DNA of 35,791 bases from positions 2,368,787-2,404,577 of the forward strand of contig CP070689.1 in assembly GCA_020353155.1 (NCBI GenBank), written 5' to 3'. Position numbers and translations under genes: made by a program. The notes under the pieces are model-generated. The model did no database searches and was not told the DNA's origin. It saw only the letters and a program-made list of their open reading frames with translations. This document shows, piece after piece, positions 15,667 to 23,587 of this stretch. This stretch comes from Deltaproteobacteria bacterium. Lineage in GTDB: Bacteria; Desulfobacterota; Syntrophobacteria; BM002. Positions within the stretch are counted from its first letter, which is position 1, and every line of letters starts with the position of its first letter.

Positions 15667-17226
15667 TTACTTCCTCCTCCCTATCATTATCATTGAATAG
15701 GCAAATCCTAACACAGACACAACAAGGCAGGACCAGGCGAACCAGTCGCCATAGCGGGTGTAAAGGGTCTTCCCTTCCCCCAGCTGGATAGTGCCGAGCA
15801 TGGTCGCATCCTCAAACAGTCTGGTAACCTGGGTAATACGACCTCGAGAGTCGATAAAACCACTTATACCGGTGTTGGCACAACGTGCCATGGGTACGCG
15901 ATTTTCAACTGAGCGAAGCACCGCCATGGAGAGGTGTTGATATGGGGCACTACTACGGCCGAACCAGGCATCATTGGTGATGTTCACCAAAAAATTAGCT
16001 CCAGCATTGACCAGGTTGCGACTGAGTTCGGGGAAAATAGCCTCGTAACAGATTAATACCCCGATTTTTGCTGGCAACATATCGAGTACTATGGCTTGTT
16101 CGCCTGAAGCAAAGTCTCCAGCCGCCTGGACTAGTTTGTCTACGAAAAATAAAAGCCTTTTCCAAGGCACATATTCTCCGAAAGGAACAAGGTGTATTTT
16201 GTCGTAATAGCCGATAGGCATGCCATAACCGTCGAGCAGATAAGCACGATTATAGAACCTCAAAAGTTCACCTTTTCGCCGATAAGCGGGACTGCCGAAG
16301 AGCAAAGGTATCTGCATTTCTCTTACCTGGAGAAATAGACTCTCAGTATTTTTTCGGTCAGCCAAGAAGTAGAAGGGTGTGGCAGTCTCAGGCCATATAA
16401 CTAATTGGGGCTCATGTTTTGCTACCTCTTTGGTTAAGCGCTCATATTTTTCCAAGGTGGTTTGCTGAAAGGCGGGGTCCCACTTGGTATCTTGAGCGAT
16501 GTTGCCCTGCACAAGGGCGACTTTAAACGATGGGCCACGGTAGTCTTCCAGTTTGACTAGCCTCCAACTGCCGTAACCAACTACTAGGGAAACCAAAGAG
16601 ACCAAAAGTAGCAAAGGATAAAGCCTTGTCAACGCTTTTCTCTGGCGGTTTGCAGGGAAGATCAAAATGAAGAGTAGAGCGTTGGAGAGAACCAAAACAA
16701 AGGATATGCCGAACACACCGGTTAGGTCAGCCATTTGAATTACCGGAAGCCAACTATACTGACTATAACCCAGGTTCTCCCAGGGGAATCCGGTTAGTAG
16801 ACGACTCTTGCCTAGCTCCAGGGTAACCCAGAGAAAAGGGGCAGCCAGAGGCCACGGCAAGCCACGGTGGCGCAGCCAGCTTAATCCAGCGCAGAAGAGG
16901 CCAGGAAATATTGCTAGGTAGGCGACCAGGAGAAAACAAATCCCCAGGCTGACTGGAAGGTGCAGATTGCCGTACCTATTGACAACATAGGTGATCCAAT
17001 ATAGGAGGCTCAGACCATGAAACAGCCCGGCAAGCCAGCCAAGAGTAAAACAAGCAGGAGGTTGGTTACGTGCCGCAAGGTAGATTAAGGGGACAAGAGC
17101 CCCCCAGGCAACAAACGCTAAACCAATGCGGGGGAAAGATGCGGTCAGGAGTAAGCCTGAGCAGACTGCAACGAAATAGTCTTTCCGACTAACATCAAAG
17201 AACGAATGTATTTCGATCTTAGGCAT
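15667..17226 (-). CDS. lnt: Apolipoprotein N-acyltransferase
   Basis: Transfers the third acyl chain to the N-terminal cysteine of lipoproteins in the inner membrane. The 519-residue protein has about six hydrophobic segments in the first 215 residues, then a periplasmic nitrilase-like domain and one last membrane helix at the C-terminus. The Glu-Lys-Cys triad is visible as E280 (VIWPE), K343 (YYDKIHLVPFGEYVPW) and C393 (LICYEAIFPE). It precedes prfB, 134 bp apart. A PilZ gene and a repeat-rich gap separate it from corC; corC and lnt are commonly neighbours. No Shine-Dalgarno is obvious at the ATG. Confidence 0.96.
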   Translation of the reverse strand: MPKIEIHSFFDVSRKDYFVAVCSGLLLTASFPRIGLAFVAWGALVPLIYLAARNQPPACFTLGWLAGLFHGLSLLYWITYVVNRYGNLHLPVSLGICFLLVAYLAIFPGLFCAGLSWLRHRGLPWPLAAPFLWVTLELGKSRLLTGFPWENLGYSQYSWLPVIQMADLTGVFGISFVLVLSNALLFILIFPANRQRKALTRLYPLLLLVSLVSLVVGYGSWRLVKLEDYRGPSFKVALVQGNIAQDTKWDPAFQQTTLEKYERLTKEVAKHEPQLVIWPETATPFYFLADRKNTESLFLQVREMQIPLLFGSPAYRRKGELLRFYNRAYLLDGYGMPIGYYDKIHLVPFGEYVPWKRLLFFVDKLVQAAGDFASGEQAIVLDMLPAKIGVLICYEAIFPELSRNLVNAGANFLVNITNDAWFGRSSAPYQHLSMAVLRSVENRVPMARCANTGISGFIDSRGRITQVTRLFEDATMLGTIQLGEGKTLYTRYGDWFAWSCLVVSVLGFAYSMIMIGRRK

Positions 17227-17320
17227 TATGATTACAGTATTCTATGTTCGCGGGCTAAAAACGGAAGGCATTCTAACATGAAAGCTTCTTCATGTGCACC
17301 AGATTTACCCCTTTAAGAAG

Positions 17321-17340
17321 GCATGGGGCATAGGGCATGG
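17321..17340. repeat. Heptad array, nearly 3 units (GCATGGG type)
   Basis: GCATGGG, GCATAGG and GCATGG follow in phase in the PilZ-lnt gap. Similar GCATAGAGCATAGGG text recurs at about 23360-23374, and in reverse orientation at 12107-12125. Confidence 0.65.
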
Positions 17341-17348
17341 AGTAATTT

Positions 17349-17390
17349 GGGATTTTGGATTTGGGATTTCGGATTGCGGATTGGGGATTT
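17349..17390. repeat. Heptad array, 6 units (GGGATTT type)
   Basis: Six consecutive 7-bp units of the form NGGATTK with no phase slip. Same family as the arrays at 7499 and 12053. Confidence 0.85.
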
Positions 17391-17421
17391 CGAAATGTTT
17401 GACGATTTGACGAATAGAAAT

Positions 17422-17482
17422 ATTGACTAATTAACTAATTGACGAATTTACTAATTGACTACTGACTAACGGCTACTGGCTA
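17422..17482. repeat. Octad array (ATTGACTA type, 5 units) passing into heptads (CTGGCTA type)
   Basis: Five exact 8-bp units, consensus ATTRACTA, run from 17422 to 17461. The array then changes to a 7-bp period for three units (CTGACTA, ACGGCTA, CTGGCTA) and ends 13 bp before the stop codon of the PilZ gene. The change of period inside one array is notable. Confidence 0.8.
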
Positions 17483-17495
17483 CTGGATTCTTGAC

Positions 17496-17876
17496 TCACT
17501 GAGCCTTGGCCACCAACTCGCGAATATATTGGCGATCATCATCAGAAATATCTACAAAGCGGACACCAATCCCTGATAATTCATCAGCATCATCTGGGTT
17601 GTAAATGCGCGACCTTGCCACCCTGGCAGTGGCCCTTAGGAACTGTCGAGAGTCCGGTAATGTGATTATCATTCTAAAAGTTTCATTGGAATCGGGTTCC
17701 TCTAGGCAATGGACAAATGCGCCCCCGAGGCTGATGTTAGTGACCTCCCCCTGAATTGGTCCCTTGGCAGTAAGCATGGTTACAGGCCAGCTCACCTCAA
17801 CCCTAGGAAACTGGCGTCTTTCTATTCCCAAAGATAACTCCTCGCGAGTAGCTGCTCTGTACCGCTGGTCCTTCAA
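17496..17876 (-). CDS. PilZ domain protein
   Basis: A 126-residue single-domain protein. The c-di-GMP-binding PilZ signature is present as R21-Q-F-P-R25 and N47-x-S49-x-G51-G52. It probably binds c-di-GMP made by GGDEF proteins such as the two encoded in this window; the target process is unknown. It starts at a TTG 15 bp after the corC stop and is likely translated from the same message. Its position between corC and lnt is not the usual arrangement I know for these two genes, but a functional link is not shown by the sequence. Confidence 0.9.
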   Translation of the reverse strand: MKDQRYRAATREELSLGIERRQFPRVEVSWPVTMLTAKGPIQGEVTNISLGGAFVHCLEEPDSNETFRMIITLPDSRQFLRATARVARSRIYNPDDADELSGIGVRFVDISDDDRQYIRELVAKAQ

Positions 17877-17891
17877 TCTACGGAGGTAAGG

Positions 17892-18761
17892 TTAGATGTC
17901 TGCAGGGGTGATATCAGGGTGAACGTCTTCTTTCCGCACTCTGACTCTGACCTTGCGTATTTTTCTCGCATCTGCCGATTCGATTGTCATCTCCAAAGGG
18001 GCATGGGTTATAGTTTCACGGGGTTGAGGAACTCTACCCAAAAGGCTTATGATGAATCCACCCACCGACTCAAAGTTGCCCTTGGGGACCTCGAGGTCAA
18101 AATGTTCCACCAATTTTTCGATCTCAAGTCGGGCGTCCACTAAAAGGTCTCCTTCTTCGGTGGTAACCATTAAGGTGTCTTCATTGTCGTGCTCGTCGTG
18201 AATCTCACCGATGATCTCCTCAATGATGTCTTCAATGGTGACCAATCCAGCAGTGCCGCCATATTCATCAATGACAATTGCCATGTGGGACTTCTTGTCT
18301 CGTAATTCTCTGAGGAGATGGCTAATTTTTTTTGTTTCAGGGATAAAGTAAGGTGTCCGTACGATGTCCTTCAGATCTAAATGCTCTTCACTCCAACAAG
18401 AGAGCAGATCTTTAACATGTAAGATTCCGATAATATTGTCGATACTACCCCCATGAACGGGAAAGCGAGAATGGCCTTCTTGGATGACTAGCTGGAGAAG
18501 CTCCTCGATCGGGGTATCAGCGCTGACGATTACCGCATCGGTACGGGGCACCATGATCTCTCTGGCCAGTGTGTCGCGAAAAGAGAGGATACTCTGGATC
18601 ATCTCTCCTTCGTCTTCACTGAGCAGCCCTTCCTCCTCGCCGACGCCAATGAGTTGTTTAATTTCTTTTTGCAGATCGGGTTGTGAAGGTTTCTTCCGGT
18701 GCCTAAATCTAAGGAGGGTGGCAATCCTTCGCCAAATACCTGTGTCAGATCCTTCTTCCAA
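17892..18761 (-). CDS. corC: CorC/HlyC-type CBS domain protein
   Basis: A 289-residue cytoplasmic protein with two CBS domains (about 60-185; MVPRTDAV, GHSRFPVHGG, DEYGGTAGLVTIEDI) and a C-terminal CorC/HlyC transporter-associated domain (about 205-280). There is no membrane DUF21 domain, so it belongs to the short CorC type linked with magnesium/cobalt efflux, or loosely with lipoprotein processing through linkage to lnt. The TTG at 18761 has AAGGAG upstream but at a long 12-base spacing; the frame is open about 17 codons further back, so the start is uncertain. Confidence 0.88.
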   Translation of the reverse strand: MEEGSDTGIWRRIATLLRFRHRKKPSQPDLQKEIKQLIGVGEEEGLLSEDEGEMIQSILSFRDTLAREIMVPRTDAVIVSADTPIEELLQLVIQEGHSRFPVHGGSIDNIIGILHVKDLLSCWSEEHLDLKDIVRTPYFIPETKKISHLLRELRDKKSHMAIVIDEYGGTAGLVTIEDIIEEIIGEIHDEHDNEDTLMVTTEEGDLLVDARLEIEKLVEHFDLEVPKGNFESVGGFIISLLGRVPQPRETITHAPLEMTIESADARKIRKVRVRVRKEDVHPDITPADI

Positions 18762-18849
18762 GAGACTCAGAATCTCCTTCTGCGCAAGGCAATGTACTCT
18801 GGCCTAGAACTGAAGAGGCGATTTGGCCCTGATCCATTTGAATGTCTTA

Positions 18850-18879
18850 ATCTTAACAGCCTCTTTTTCTCTTTGTCAA
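18850..18879 (-). promoter_or_regulatory. Possible promoter of corC operon
   Basis: On the minus strand TTGACA (18879-18874) and TAAGAT (18855-18850) are spaced 18 bp. The start would lie about 80 bases before corC, inside the 126-bp speB-corC gap. Confidence 0.4.
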
Positions 18880-18887
18880 ATACAATG

Positions 18888-19811
18888 TCAAGATTGTGAC
18901 AGCTCAGTTTCGAAGCGATAAGCCAGGAGTTTATAGGCTAGTTTAGCAGCAAAAAAATCTGGAGCAATATTTCCAGGCTGAGGACAGAGCTCCATAATGT
19001 CTGCCCCCACAACCTTTTTGGCTTGGCAAACCAGACGGACTAATTTGAGAACCTCATACCAATCAAGTCCCCCGGGTTCTGGCGTGCCTACTGCTGGCAT
19101 GAGGGCAGGATCGAATACATCCAAATCAATAGTTATGTAAACATTGGAATGCAATTGAGCGACGACTTCTGCTTGCCAGTCAGACCGATTGTAAATGTCT
19201 TTCGCATAGAAGACAGGCAGATCCTCTTCTTTAGTCCATCGATGTTCCTCAGCGCTTAATGACCTTATGCCAACTGGAACTAGTGCCCCATAGCGACTGG
19301 CAAGCCGCATGACACAGGCATTACTGTGTTCTGCGCCCTGGTAGTTCTGTCGAAGATCGGCGTGCGCGTCAAGTTGCAGTATCGAAAACTCTTCCGTGTG
19401 GCCGGCTACAGCTTGGATCATCCCCAGTGATAGCAAGTGTTCTCCCCCAAGCATAAGAGGAAAGAATCCAGCGGCGAGTGTTTTTTCACCAAGTCTCCGG
19501 ATCTTAGCCACCATTGCTTGTGGGCTACTGACGTCGACCTCCATTTCCTCTAGGGTGGCAATGCCCACCCGAAAGACCTCTTGGCCTATTTCATCGTCAA
19601 AAAGTTCAAGGTGTTGAGAGGCCTGAAGGATAGCACTTGGTCCCTGACGAGTACCTGGAGTGTAAGTGGTGGTGGCATCGTAGGGTACGGGGAGAATTAG
19701 AACCCTTGCTTTGTCAGGATCTAGTGTGGCGCCTTCCCGTCCACCGAAAGAGGCTGAAGCTGCAGCAAGATCTGCAAAAAATTCCCCTTCATGTTGCTGA
19801 TCTGAACTCAT
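18888..19811 (-). CDS. speB: Agmatinase / ureohydrolase family
   Basis: A manganese ureohydrolase of 307 residues. The metal ligands are visible: H125 (LGGEH), D148-x-H150-x-D152 (LDAHADL) and D229-x-D231-x2-D234 (TIDLDVFDP), together with the PGG substrate loop. It should release urea from agmatine to give putrescine, or from N1-aminopropylagmatine to give spermidine directly; the sequence alone does not decide. The adjacent upstream speD (gap 19 bp) points to spermidine synthesis, and no aminopropyltransferase (speE) is in the window. GGGA lies just before the ATG. Confidence 0.92.
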   Translation of the reverse strand: MSSDQQHEGEFFADLAAASASFGGREGATLDPDKARVLILPVPYDATTTYTPGTRQGPSAILQASQHLELFDDEIGQEVFRVGIATLEEMEVDVSSPQAMVAKIRRLGEKTLAAGFFPLMLGGEHLLSLGMIQAVAGHTEEFSILQLDAHADLRQNYQGAEHSNACVMRLASRYGALVPVGIRSLSAEEHRWTKEEDLPVFYAKDIYNRSDWQAEVVAQLHSNVYITIDLDVFDPALMPAVGTPEPGGLDWYEVLKLVRLVCQAKKVVGADIMELCPQPGNIAPDFFAAKLAYKLLAYRFETELSQS

Positions 19812-19830
19812 AGGTCCCTGCCAACCAGCA

Positions 19831-20268
19831 TCAATGTCCTAGGCGGTGACGCTCTGCTTGCACGATATGGGCTGAACGCCTTACATCCTTGGGGAACTCT
19901 ACGCCTCTGTCCAGAAGCTTGATTTCGCTCTTCTCCGTGGCAAACAGACTACTGACGTAAGAGATTGCCTGTTCGGAGTCGAAATTTTTGCAGGAAAATA
20001 TGTCTAGACTAAGGTAGTTTTTTTCAGGGAAAGTGTGGATGCTGATATGACTTTCGGCAATAAGCACAAAACCTGAAATGCCCCAATCCTGAGGATTCTC
20101 GGCGTCATAACGGAAAACATAGGGGGGCATGATTTTGGTCATTCCAATTTGGGCAGGATACTCACTCAAAAAGTTGTAGATGAGAGAGATGTCCTCTAGT
20201 CGCTCGCGATCACATCCATATCCATCAAACATTAGATGCATGCCAAAACCGTATTCAGGCTTTTTCAA
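19831..20268 (-). CDS. speD: S-adenosylmethionine decarboxylase proenzyme
   Basis: Makes decarboxylated SAM, the aminopropyl donor for spermidine. The self-cleavage and pyruvoyl site is in AESHISIHTFPE: cleavage between Glu and Ser makes the pyruvoyl group from that serine, and the following His and the later Cys (in DIFSCKNF) are the expected catalytic residues. A GTG at 20277 gives three more residues, but the strong Shine-Dalgarno AAGGAGG touches that GTG, while the TTG at 20268 sits 8 bases after it; I therefore choose the TTG (145 residues). The single-chain prokaryotic SpeD length fits. It lies between the XRE-cupin gene and speB. Confidence 0.95.
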   Translation of the reverse strand: MKKPEYGFGMHLMFDGYGCDRERLEDISLIYNFLSEYPAQIGMTKIMPPYVFRYDAENPQDWGISGFVLIAESHISIHTFPEKNYLSLDIFSCKNFDSEQAISYVSSLFATEKSEIKLLDRGVEFPKDVRRSAHIVQAERHRLGH

Positions 20269-20345
20269 TTTTGCCACCTCCTTACTTAGTTGATCTAATT
20301 GTTGCCTTAAACCCTTATCCCAGCTTTTCAGTTAGATCTGGCCCA

Positions 20346-20897
20346 TCAGAAAACGGGAGGAGAAACGATCCACAGAAGCTTTGCTGTAGACTTGCCGGTG
20401 TTATGTAGTCGGTGCTCCCTATCCGATGCAAAATAAAAAGAGTCTCCCTTGCGCATCCTGTAAGCTTCTTTATCAACCCAAAGAGTAACACTGCCCTGGA
20501 GGAGAAAGCCGAACTCCTCACCTTCATGGCCTAAGTGGGTTTCGGTGGATGTCCCTGGCTCCAAACTCACTATTACAGGATCCATCAGCCTGCTCTGGGC
20601 GCTGGGCACAAGAAGTTCTACCATCATTTGCTCGGTTGAGGTAGAACTCAAGACTCTCGCCTTTTTGTCAAACAGGACCCTCTCATGTTTCACGTCTCGA
20701 AAAAAGTCAGCTAGTTCTTCTCCAAGAACGTCCAAGATACCCTTTAAAGTGATAATGGAAGGCGAAGTCAGGTCCCGCTCCAGCTGACTGATAAATCCTT
20801 TAGTCAAATAGGCGCGATTTGCCAGCTCCTCCTGGGTCAGGTTGTTCGCTTTGCGAAGCCTTCTTATCTTTTCTCCTATTTTTAAAACCGTTTCCAT
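20346..20897 (-). CDS. XRE-family regulator with C-terminal cupin, probable polyamine-operon regulator
   Basis: A 183-residue transcription factor: helix-turn-helix (about 6-60, with QEELANRAYLTKGFISQLER), then a cupin sensor domain (about 105-180, with HLGHEGEEFGFLLQG and GDSFYFASDREHRLHN). This is the layout of PuuR-like regulators that respond to small ligands. It sits 68 bp upstream of speD on the same strand. A strong promoter and a palindrome just downstream of the -10 suggest autoregulation. Regulation of speD-speB and ligand identity (a polyamine) are inference from position. Confidence 0.9.
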   Translation of the reverse strand: METVLKIGEKIRRLRKANNLTQEELANRAYLTKGFISQLERDLTSPSIITLKGILDVLGEELADFFRDVKHERVLFDKKARVLSSTSTEQMMVELLVPSAQSRLMDPVIVSLEPGTSTETHLGHEGEEFGFLLQGSVTLWVDKEAYRMRKGDSFYFASDREHRLHNTGKSTAKLLWIVSPPVF

Positions 20898-20910
20898 GGT
20901 TTACAGACAC

Positions 20911-20925
20911 TAAACTTAAAGTTTA
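20911..20925. promoter_or_regulatory. Candidate operator of the XRE-cupin regulator
   Basis: Perfect odd palindrome TAAACTT-A-AAGTTTA. It lies 14 bp from the -10 box toward the gene, between promoter and ATG, where a bound repressor would block transcription. Confidence 0.6.
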
Positions 20926-20938
20926 ATAAAGAGTACCC

Positions 20939-20967
20939 TTTATAATGATTCAATATTTTTTTGTCAA
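20939..20967 (-). promoter_or_regulatory. Sigma70 promoter of XRE-speD-speB
   Basis: On the minus strand TTGACA (20967-20962) and TATAAA (20944-20939) are separated by exactly 17 bp. It is among the best promoter matches in the window. Confidence 0.8.
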
Positions 20968-21053
20968 GAATTTTTTGCTTAACTCTGGCTGAAAATTCTG
21001 GCACCAAGACTGAGGTTGCAGTACTCACATTGCAGCTTCCATGTTTCTTTTTC

Positions 21054-21081
21054 CTGACACCTGCAACCTGAATCCTAAAGC
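21054..21081. repeat. Heptad array, 4 units (CTGACAC type)
   Basis: CTGACAC, CTGCAAC, CTGAATC and CTAAAGC follow in phase in the 222-bp gap between the XRE gene and the REC-GGDEF gene. Confidence 0.75.
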
Positions 21082-21119
21082 CCCGGTACCTAAAAACGTT
21101 AGATTTGGTGCTTGGCAGG

Positions 21120-22079
21120 TTAGCCTTGCTGGTAAGTGGTTTCGTCTGCAGATGGGCTTTTTAGGTGGGAATTTTCCTCTGAGGCGCGAATCTGGTCGCC
21201 TCCGTTGTTCTTGGCCACATAAAGGTACTGGTCGGCCGTGCGAAGCAGATTCTCGAGGTCTTGTTCTAAAGTCTTCAGTCTGCCTTCCAACTGGGCCATT
21301 CCCATACTAAGAGAGGCGGGGCCGAGATTGCTCGCGTTAAACTTGCTTCTCAGCCTTTTGGCCACCATCATCGCTTGCTTGTGTCCAGCGTGAGGAATGA
21401 TTACAGCGAACTCGTCACCTCCGTATCTGTAGACCGAATCGACATTGTCGCGACTGTAGAGCATCATTAACCTGGCCAGTTCCTTGAGTAGGTCGTCCCC
21501 CTTTTGGTGGCCGAACTGGTCATTGTAGTCTTTGAAATTGTCAACATCTACCAGAAGGAGAAAAAGTCCATAGTGCTGCCTGAAAGCTCGGATCGCCTCC
21601 CGTTTCAAATTTTCATCAAAGTAACGACGATTAAAAAGGCCAGTGAGCCCGTCACGGATTGATAGTCTTTTAAGTTCCGCTCGCAATTCACGCTCGCGGA
21701 TTATTCGGTTGATCTTGGCCTCTAGTTCATTGATGTTAAATGGCTTGGAGATGAAATCACTGGCGCCGATTTCGATGACGTCGGTATACTTGTATTCGTC
21801 CTGGTACCCAGTGACAACGAGTACATCCACGTCCTCTAAGTCGGTCTTGATTCTTTTTGTCAAGTCGATTCCGTTCATTCGGGGCATGCTAATATCGGTG
21901 ATGACAATATCAAAGTGGTTTTCTCCGAGCTTCTCTAAGGCATCCACGCCATCCACCGCGGTGGCACTGCCATGCCCCAACTGGCTGACTACCTCGTGAA
22001 GCAAACCAATCATCTCCGCGTCGTCATCCACGGAAAGAATGTTGTATGGAGTTTTACTTTTCTTGTCCACTTTTACCAC
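21120..22079 (-). CDS. Response regulator diguanylate cyclase (REC-GGDEF)
   Basis: A 319-residue protein with an N-terminal receiver domain (phospho-acceptor D62, in ITDISMP; conserved T90 and K112) and a C-terminal GGDEF domain with the intact catalytic motif YGGDEF (220-224). It should make c-di-GMP upon phosphorylation, as PleD/WspR-type proteins do. The product-inhibition site expected as RxxD five residues before GGDEF reads DNVD, so feedback control is probably altered. It starts at GTG with no strong Shine-Dalgarno. No sensor kinase is adjacent. Confidence 0.93.
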   Translation of the reverse strand: MVKVDKKSKTPYNILSVDDDAEMIGLLHEVVSQLGHGSATAVDGVDALEKLGENHFDIVITDISMPRMNGIDLTKRIKTDLEDVDVLVVTGYQDEYKYTDVIEIGASDFISKPFNINELEAKINRIIRERELRAELKRLSIRDGLTGLFNRRYFDENLKREAIRAFRQHYGLFLLLVDVDNFKDYNDQFGHQKGDDLLKELARLMMLYSRDNVDSVYRYGGDEFAVIIPHAGHKQAMMVAKRLRSKFNASNLGPASLSMGMAQLEGRLKTLEQDLENLLRTADQYLYVAKNNGGDQIRASEENSHLKSPSADETTYQQG

Positions 22080-22426
22080 TCTAAAAGCCTAAGTTTTTAA
22101 CAGGACGGTCCTTAGAAAAGGCAAAATGTATGTATAGTCCAGAATTTATCATTTTACAACTTTTTTTCGCACGTCACACCTGTTTCCCGCACATCCCGCA
22201 GACTTGGCAATAATCCCGCTACGGCCTTGTCGCAGCGGTTCTTAAAATATCCTGGCTTTACTAGTAGCAGTTGACCCGCGCCTTACTATTTTGTTAAAGG
22301 ATTAGGTGTGCCTGGCTGCAAGATCACCTGCAGTCGATTTCAGTGGTCACTTGGCAGATTGGCCAGCAGTAATGGCTTCTCTGCTGTTGAACTAAGAAGT
22401 AGGGGTGAAGATGGAGAAGGGAGCTA
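22080..22426. other. Divergent intergenic region between REC-GGDEF gene and nadK
   Basis: 347 bp with no gene and no heptad array that I can recognise. It must hold promoters for both flanking genes; I see no high-quality pair. GGAG lies upstream of the nadK ATG. Confidence 0.6.
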
Positions 22427-23284
22427 ATGGCTAAAATAACGATAATATACAAAAAGGGTGAACCTATAGCAGCACAGTTGGGGTCGGAGATAGGTAAGTG
22501 GTTCGAGCAAAGAGATGCGCACGTTCTTTTACTGGAAAACATTGCTCCCCATGCCCAAAAAAGCAGCCTACAAGATTTTGCCCAAAAAGTACCATCTGAC
22601 AGTCTAGCTGTTGTGGTCCTCGGGGGAGACGGCACACTGCTCAGCGTTGCTAGGCTTCTCACTGATCGAGACATACCGGTTCTAGGAGTAAACATCGGCG
22701 GAATGGGTTTTCTAACTGAAGTGAGTGTGGAGGAGTGTTACCGTTTCTTCGAAGACATTCTAGTGCAGCGGTTTGAAGTTGAAAGGCGCATGCGTCTTCA
22801 CGCCACCTTTTATAGGAGTGGCAAGAGTGTTTTGGACAGTACTGTTCTAAATGACGTGGTAATCAATAAGGCGGCTATTGCTAGGATTGTTGATTTAGAA
22901 GTCACTATTGATGGCCTTCCCTTGACAACCTACCGGGCTGACGGGCTCATCGTCGCCACTGCCACAGGGTCGACGGCATACAATCTCTCCGCTGGGGGTC
23001 CTATAGTTTATCCTACGGCAGAAACTATTATCTTGACACCTATTTGTGAATTCTCTTTGACCAATCGTTCCATAATTTTGCCAGGTGACGCCCATGTTGA
23101 AATCAGGGTTGGTGCCAAGGCAACCGATGTCACCCTGACCTGTGATGGACAGGTGGGATGCGATTTGCAGGCGGGCGATATAGTCCGCGTTGAGCAGGCT
23201 GATCGGCCTCTCTTTTTGATAAAGTCTCGCCAGGAAGACTACTTCACCATTCTTCGCAACAAACTGAAATGGGGACAGAGGTAG
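22427..23284 (+). CDS. nadK: NAD kinase
   Basis: Phosphorylates NAD to NADP. The 285-residue protein has the nucleotide-binding GGDGT (66-70), the NDVVINK segment, and the C-terminal DGLIVATATGSTAYNLSAGGPIV signature. It has a good Shine-Dalgarno (GAAGGGAG). The stop codon TAG (23282-23284) is also the start of the heptad TAGATTG. It is separated by 303 bp from the next gene and is probably monocistronic. Confidence 0.97.
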   Translation: MAKITIIYKKGEPIAAQLGSEIGKWFEQRDAHVLLLENIAPHAQKSSLQDFAQKVPSDSLAVVVLGGDGTLLSVARLLTDRDIPVLGVNIGGMGFLTEVSVEECYRFFEDILVQRFEVERRMRLHATFYRSGKSVLDSTVLNDVVINKAAIARIVDLEVTIDGLPLTTYRADGLIVATATGSTAYNLSAGGPIVYPTAETIILTPICEFSLTNRSIILPGDAHVEIRVGAKATDVTLTCDGQVGCDLQAGDIVRVEQADRPLFLIKSRQEDYFTILRNKLKWGQR

Positions 23285-23309
23285 ATTGAAGATTGCAGAT
23301 TTTAGATTG
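23282..23309. repeat. Heptad array, 4 units (TAGATTG type), starting at the nadK stop codon
   Basis: TAGATTG, AAGATTG, CAGATTT and TAGATTG in phase. As after mutS, the first three bases are the stop codon itself. Confidence 0.85.
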
Positions 23310-23380
23310 CGCTCACCCGCTTTGCTCGCATGGCGGGCGGGGATTGTGGATCTGGCACGGCATAGAGCATAGGGAAATAA

Positions 23381-23412
23381 AGCTGTCAGCAGACAGCTCG
23401 CAGTAGGCAGCA
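23381..23412. repeat. Heptad tract (GGCAGCA type) with hairpin
   Basis: AGCTGTC (23381-23387) and GACAGCT (23392-23398) form a perfect 7-bp stem with an AGCA loop. The 7-bp period continues through CGCAGTA and GGCAGCA. Confidence 0.65.
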
Positions 23413-23475
23413 AGCAGACTTTTTGACCACTGAAGAATTGAAAAAAGATTGAACTCCTGAGAGTTTTGTTGTACT

Positions 23476-23507
23476 TCCATTACTCCACTAATCCATTACT
23501 CCCATAC
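23476..23507. repeat. Octad array, 4 units (TCCATTAC type)
   Basis: TCCATTAC, TCCACTAA, TCCATTAC and TCCCATAC follow in exact 8-bp phase. Confidence 0.75.
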
Positions 23508-23587
23508 TCTATTGCGTTGTGTGCGAGGCTGTGCTCTAAGCTGTATAGCTTATTTCTATGGCCTGTCGTCGAAGGAGAAAGTGAAAT

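Larger units (their letters stand above)
23285..23587. other. Repeat-rich gap between nadK and DUF1015 gene
   Basis: 303 bp without a gene. It holds the TAGATTG heptads, GCATAGG-like units (about 23360-23374), a CAG-type heptad tract with a perfect 7-bp hairpin (23381-23412), and TCCATTAC octads (23476-23507). AAGGAGAA precedes the next ATG. Confidence 0.7.
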
